Shown here: positions 16,129 through 17,432 of the stretch, piece after piece
Position numbering within the stretch: position 1 is the stretch's first letter
Layout of the letters: the number at the start of each line of letters is the position of its first letter
Source: CAVRJC01 sp964505725
GTDB taxonomy: Bacteria > Actinomycetota > Acidimicrobiia > IMCC26256 > DASPTH01
Assembly: GCA_964505725.1 (NCBI GenBank)
Contig: CAZDJK010000086.1
Span: 1-17,432, forward strand
Direction of reading: 5' to 3'
DNA: 17,432 nucleotides
Notes under the pieces: generated by a model
Databases searched by the model: none
What the model was told of the DNA's origin: nothing
What the model saw: the letters and a program-made list of their open reading frames with translations, nothing else
Translations under genes and position numbers: made by a program

Positions 16129-16563
16129 GTGATCCGACGCGCAGTCGCCGACGACGGGCAGCCAATCGCGTCACTGTTCCGGCGCTCATTTGGCACGTTG
16201 ACCTTCCTCCCCACACTGCACACTCCAGCGGAGGATCGAGAGTTCTTCGCCCGCGCGGTGGAAGAGCAGGAGGTCTGGGTGTGGGAGGAGGAGGGCCGCG
16301 TGGTGGGCTTCGCCGCGCTCGCCCATGGCATGCTCAATCACCTCTACGTCGAGCCGGCAGACCAGGGTCGCGGGATCGGCGCGGCTCTGCTCGAACACGC
16401 CAAGGGGCGCCTGACAGAGGGCGTTCGTCTGTGGACGTTTCAGCGCAATGAGAACGCGCGCCGCTTCTATGAGCGCCGTGGGTTCCGTTGCGTCGAGCTG
16501 ACAGATGGCTCCGGAAACGAGGAACGCGAGCCCGACGCGCTCTACGAGTGGGTACCCGATTGA
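16129..16563 (+). CDS. GNAT-family N-acetyltransferase
   Basis: A 144-residue cytoplasmic acetyltransferase of the GNAT fold that would move acetyl from acetyl-CoA to an amine. The N-terminus IRRAVADDGQPIASLFRRSF is the usual first strand and helix; the acetyl-CoA pyrophosphate loop is QGRGIG (79-84) after HLYVEP, and the C-terminal NENARRFYERRGF is the common CoA-side helix. Length is normal for a single-domain GNAT. The GTG start is supported by a -10 box 7 bases upstream; an ATG two bases earlier is out of frame and runs straight into TGA. It stands alone, with a hairpin before the convergent VOC gene. Substrate unknown; short GNATs of this type acetylate drugs, amino acids or protein N-termini. 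Confidence 0.92.
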   Translation: MIRRAVADDGQPIASLFRRSFGTLTFLPTLHTPAEDREFFARAVEEQEVWVWEEEGRVVGFAALAHGMLNHLYVEPADQGRGIGAALLEHAKGRLTEGVRLWTFQRNENARRFYERRGFRCVELTDGSGNEEREPDALYEWVPD

Positions 16564-16610
16564 ACTGCGCTTCGATTGGCCGCTCCGCGTTGTTGCCTCC
16601 GCCGGTAACG

Positions 16611-16653
16611 ACTCGAACCCGCGGAACTGCAGGTCGAAACGGTTGGGTCGAGT
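16611..16653. terminator. Possible bidirectional hairpin between convergent genes
   Basis: ACTCGA-a-CCC (16611-16620) pairs with GGGTCGAGT (16645-16653): nine pairs with one bulged A and a 24-base loop. It lies between the stops of the GNAT gene and the convergent VOC gene. The loop is long and no T run is present. Confidence 0.3.
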
Positions 16654-16674
16654 GATACGAAACGTGCGTGCGTG

Positions 16675-17031
16675 TCAGTCGTACTTCACGAGTTGGACTT
16701 CCACGCCGCCGGGCTGCTTGAGATACGACGTGTACATCCTGGCGAAATCTTGTCGATGCGGCTCCCCACTGGTCTCCATGCCCGCTGCAACAAGGCTTGC
16801 GTGCGCCGCGTCGACATCGTCGGCACGAAACCCCAGGTGGCGCAGGTGGACTTCGCCATCGTCAGACGTGCTGAGCTCCAGCTTGAAATCGGAGCCGGGG
16901 TCGATGAGCACAGCAAAGTGCTCTGAACGGAGTTGCGCCACCATGCCGAAGGCGGTGGTCAGCCGTTCGACTTGGTCGTCGAGGTTCGGCACGGTCAGGG
17001 CTATGTGGTCGAGTGCAGGGGATGCTGTCAC
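16675..17031 (-). CDS. VOC-family (glyoxalase/bleomycin-resistance-like) protein
   Basis: A 118-residue single VOC domain of two beta-alpha-beta-beta-beta modules. LDHIALTVPNLD starts module one with metal ligand H9; HLRHLGFRADDVDAAHASLVAAG is the centre, with H65 as second ligand; the end, YTSYLKQPGGVEVQLVKYD, supplies E111. These three positions are the usual divalent-metal ligands in glyoxalase I, dioxygenase and fosfomycin-resistance relatives, so it is probably metal-binding, but the reaction cannot be named. The GTG start (17031) has GGAG 5 bases upstream. It lies between the GNAT gene (convergent) and a hairpin that separates it from the upstream cyclic-nucleotide-like gene on the same strand. 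Confidence 0.9.
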   Translation of the reverse strand: MTASPALDHIALTVPNLDDQVERLTTAFGMVAQLRSEHFAVLIDPGSDFKLELSTSDDGEVHLRHLGFRADDVDAAHASLVAAGMETSGEPHRQDFARMYTSYLKQPGGVEVQLVKYD

Positions 17032-17073
17032 GGTGGCTCCGATCTGATGGGTGGCTCAGGAGCGGGAGGTAAG

Positions 17074-17109
17074 GCGCGGCACGCGCCTGCGGGGACGCGC
17101 GTGCCGTGC
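17074..17109 (-). terminator. Strong GC-rich hairpin after the CNBD-like gene
   Basis: GGCACGCGC (17078-17086) and GCGCGTGCC (17097-17105) form nine perfect pairs with a 10-base loop. Four more pairs outside (17074-17077 with 17106-17109, one of them G-U) make 13. It begins 15 bases after the stop at 17125 on the minus strand, the right place for a terminator, though without a T run. Confidence 0.5.
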
Positions 17110-17124
17110 ACCTGCGAGCCTGCG

Positions 17125-17432
17125 TCATGACGCCAGGGTGTAGCCCACTTCGTGCGCAGGTGTCGGGATCGGCTGGGCAGCGAGCAGGGATGGCCTCGGG
17201 TCGAGCCAGGTCGCGATCCGGCGATCGATCTGACCATCGATGTGGTCTCGTAGCGCAGGCATCGTCGTGTACGCCGAGCGGAACTCCCTCACACTCATGA
17301 CCTCCAGTGTCACGGGAGTGCAGGCCACGATCGTCACCGGGTTGGGAATGTCAAGAACGATCCCGATCTCGCCGAAGTGCTGTCCGGACTCGATGAAGGC
17401 GATCTCGTGTCCGTCGAAGATCACGCGTGCTG
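17125..17432 (-). CDS. Cyclic-nucleotide-binding-domain-like protein, 3' part (5' end outside window)
   Basis: The frame stays open to the window edge, so the gene continues beyond base 17432; about 101 C-terminal codons are present. The visible part is a cNMP-binding (CAP/EPAC-like) beta-roll: DGHEIAFIESGQHFGEIG is the end of the roll with the phosphate-binding-cassette start GEIG, followed by TIVACTPVTLEVMSVREFRSAY and a helix DHIDGQIDRRIATW. The arginine that binds the cyclic phosphate (GE-x9-R-S in CAP) is replaced by proline (GEIG...NPVT), so cAMP binding in the classical manner is doubtful. A GTG at 17424 would give a 99-residue protein but would cut off the first half of the domain, so it is unlikely to be the true start. 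No DNA-binding domain follows. Confidence 0.8.
   Translation of the reverse strand, partial: ARVIFDGHEIAFIESGQHFGEIGIVLDIPNPVTIVACTPVTLEVMSVREFRSAYTTMPALRDHIDGQIDRRIATWLDPRPSLLAAQPIPTPAHEVGYTLAS

Noticed and set aside
16600..16660. tRNA-like T-loop on the minus strand (GGGTTCGAGTC)
   Set aside because: The sequences on either side of the loop do not form a 5-base T stem, and no acceptor, D or anticodon arm can be folded around it.

Overview
The window is very GC-rich, dense, and uses GTG/TTG starts, 1- to 8-base start/stop overlaps and probable leaderless promoters (TAnnnT followed 7 bases later by ATG/GTG). It opens with the order glutamate racemase - metallo-beta-lactamase phosphodiesterase - RNase PH - RdgB, the order known around Rv1338-Rv1341 in mycobacteria. 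All this points to a high-GC actinobacterium; an Acidimicrobiia-like lineage is a guess, not something the sequence proves.

Layout. (1) 1-3597, plus strand: the housekeeping block murI (3' part), MBL phosphodiesterase, rph, rdgB, then two unrecognised conserved-looking genes. (2) 3598-3829: an intergenic region with an inverted repeat overlapping a possible -35 box, then a PAP2/inositol-phosphoceramide-synthase-like membrane enzyme (3830-4864). (3) 4868-12294, minus strand: a tightly packed six-gene operon. Read in its own direction it is sqdB (UDP-sulfoquinovose synthase), a large YfhO-like membrane protein, an NDP-sugar epimerase/dehydratase, a DPM1-like family 2 glycosyltransferase, a pentapeptide-repeat lipoprotein and a GT39-type GT-C glycosyltransferase. 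(4) 12295-12598: a divergent regulatory region with a strong nested inverted repeat in the sqdB leader, a possible gene remnant, and three 11-base direct repeats resembling PhoP/PhoB boxes. (5) 12599-15986, plus strand: a small unknown protein and two more GT-C membrane glycosyltransferases, the second MptA/MptB-like. (6) 15987-17432: a looser region of apparently lower GC with a GNAT acetyltransferase, a VOC-family protein (minus) and the 3' part of a cyclic-nucleotide-binding-like protein (minus).

How it may work together. The centre reads as an envelope glycan or glycolipid locus. SqdB would make UDP-sulfoquinovose, the epimerase would make a second nucleotide sugar, the GT2 enzyme could load sugars onto polyprenyl phosphate, and the GT-C proteins could transfer them outside the membrane. 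No SqdX- or SqdD-type sulfolipid synthase is visible, so the sulfoquinovose acceptor is open. PhoP-box-like repeats beside sqdB would fit phosphate-controlled replacement of phosphate-containing envelope polymers by sulfonated ones. This is the most interesting hypothesis in the window, and it is inference.
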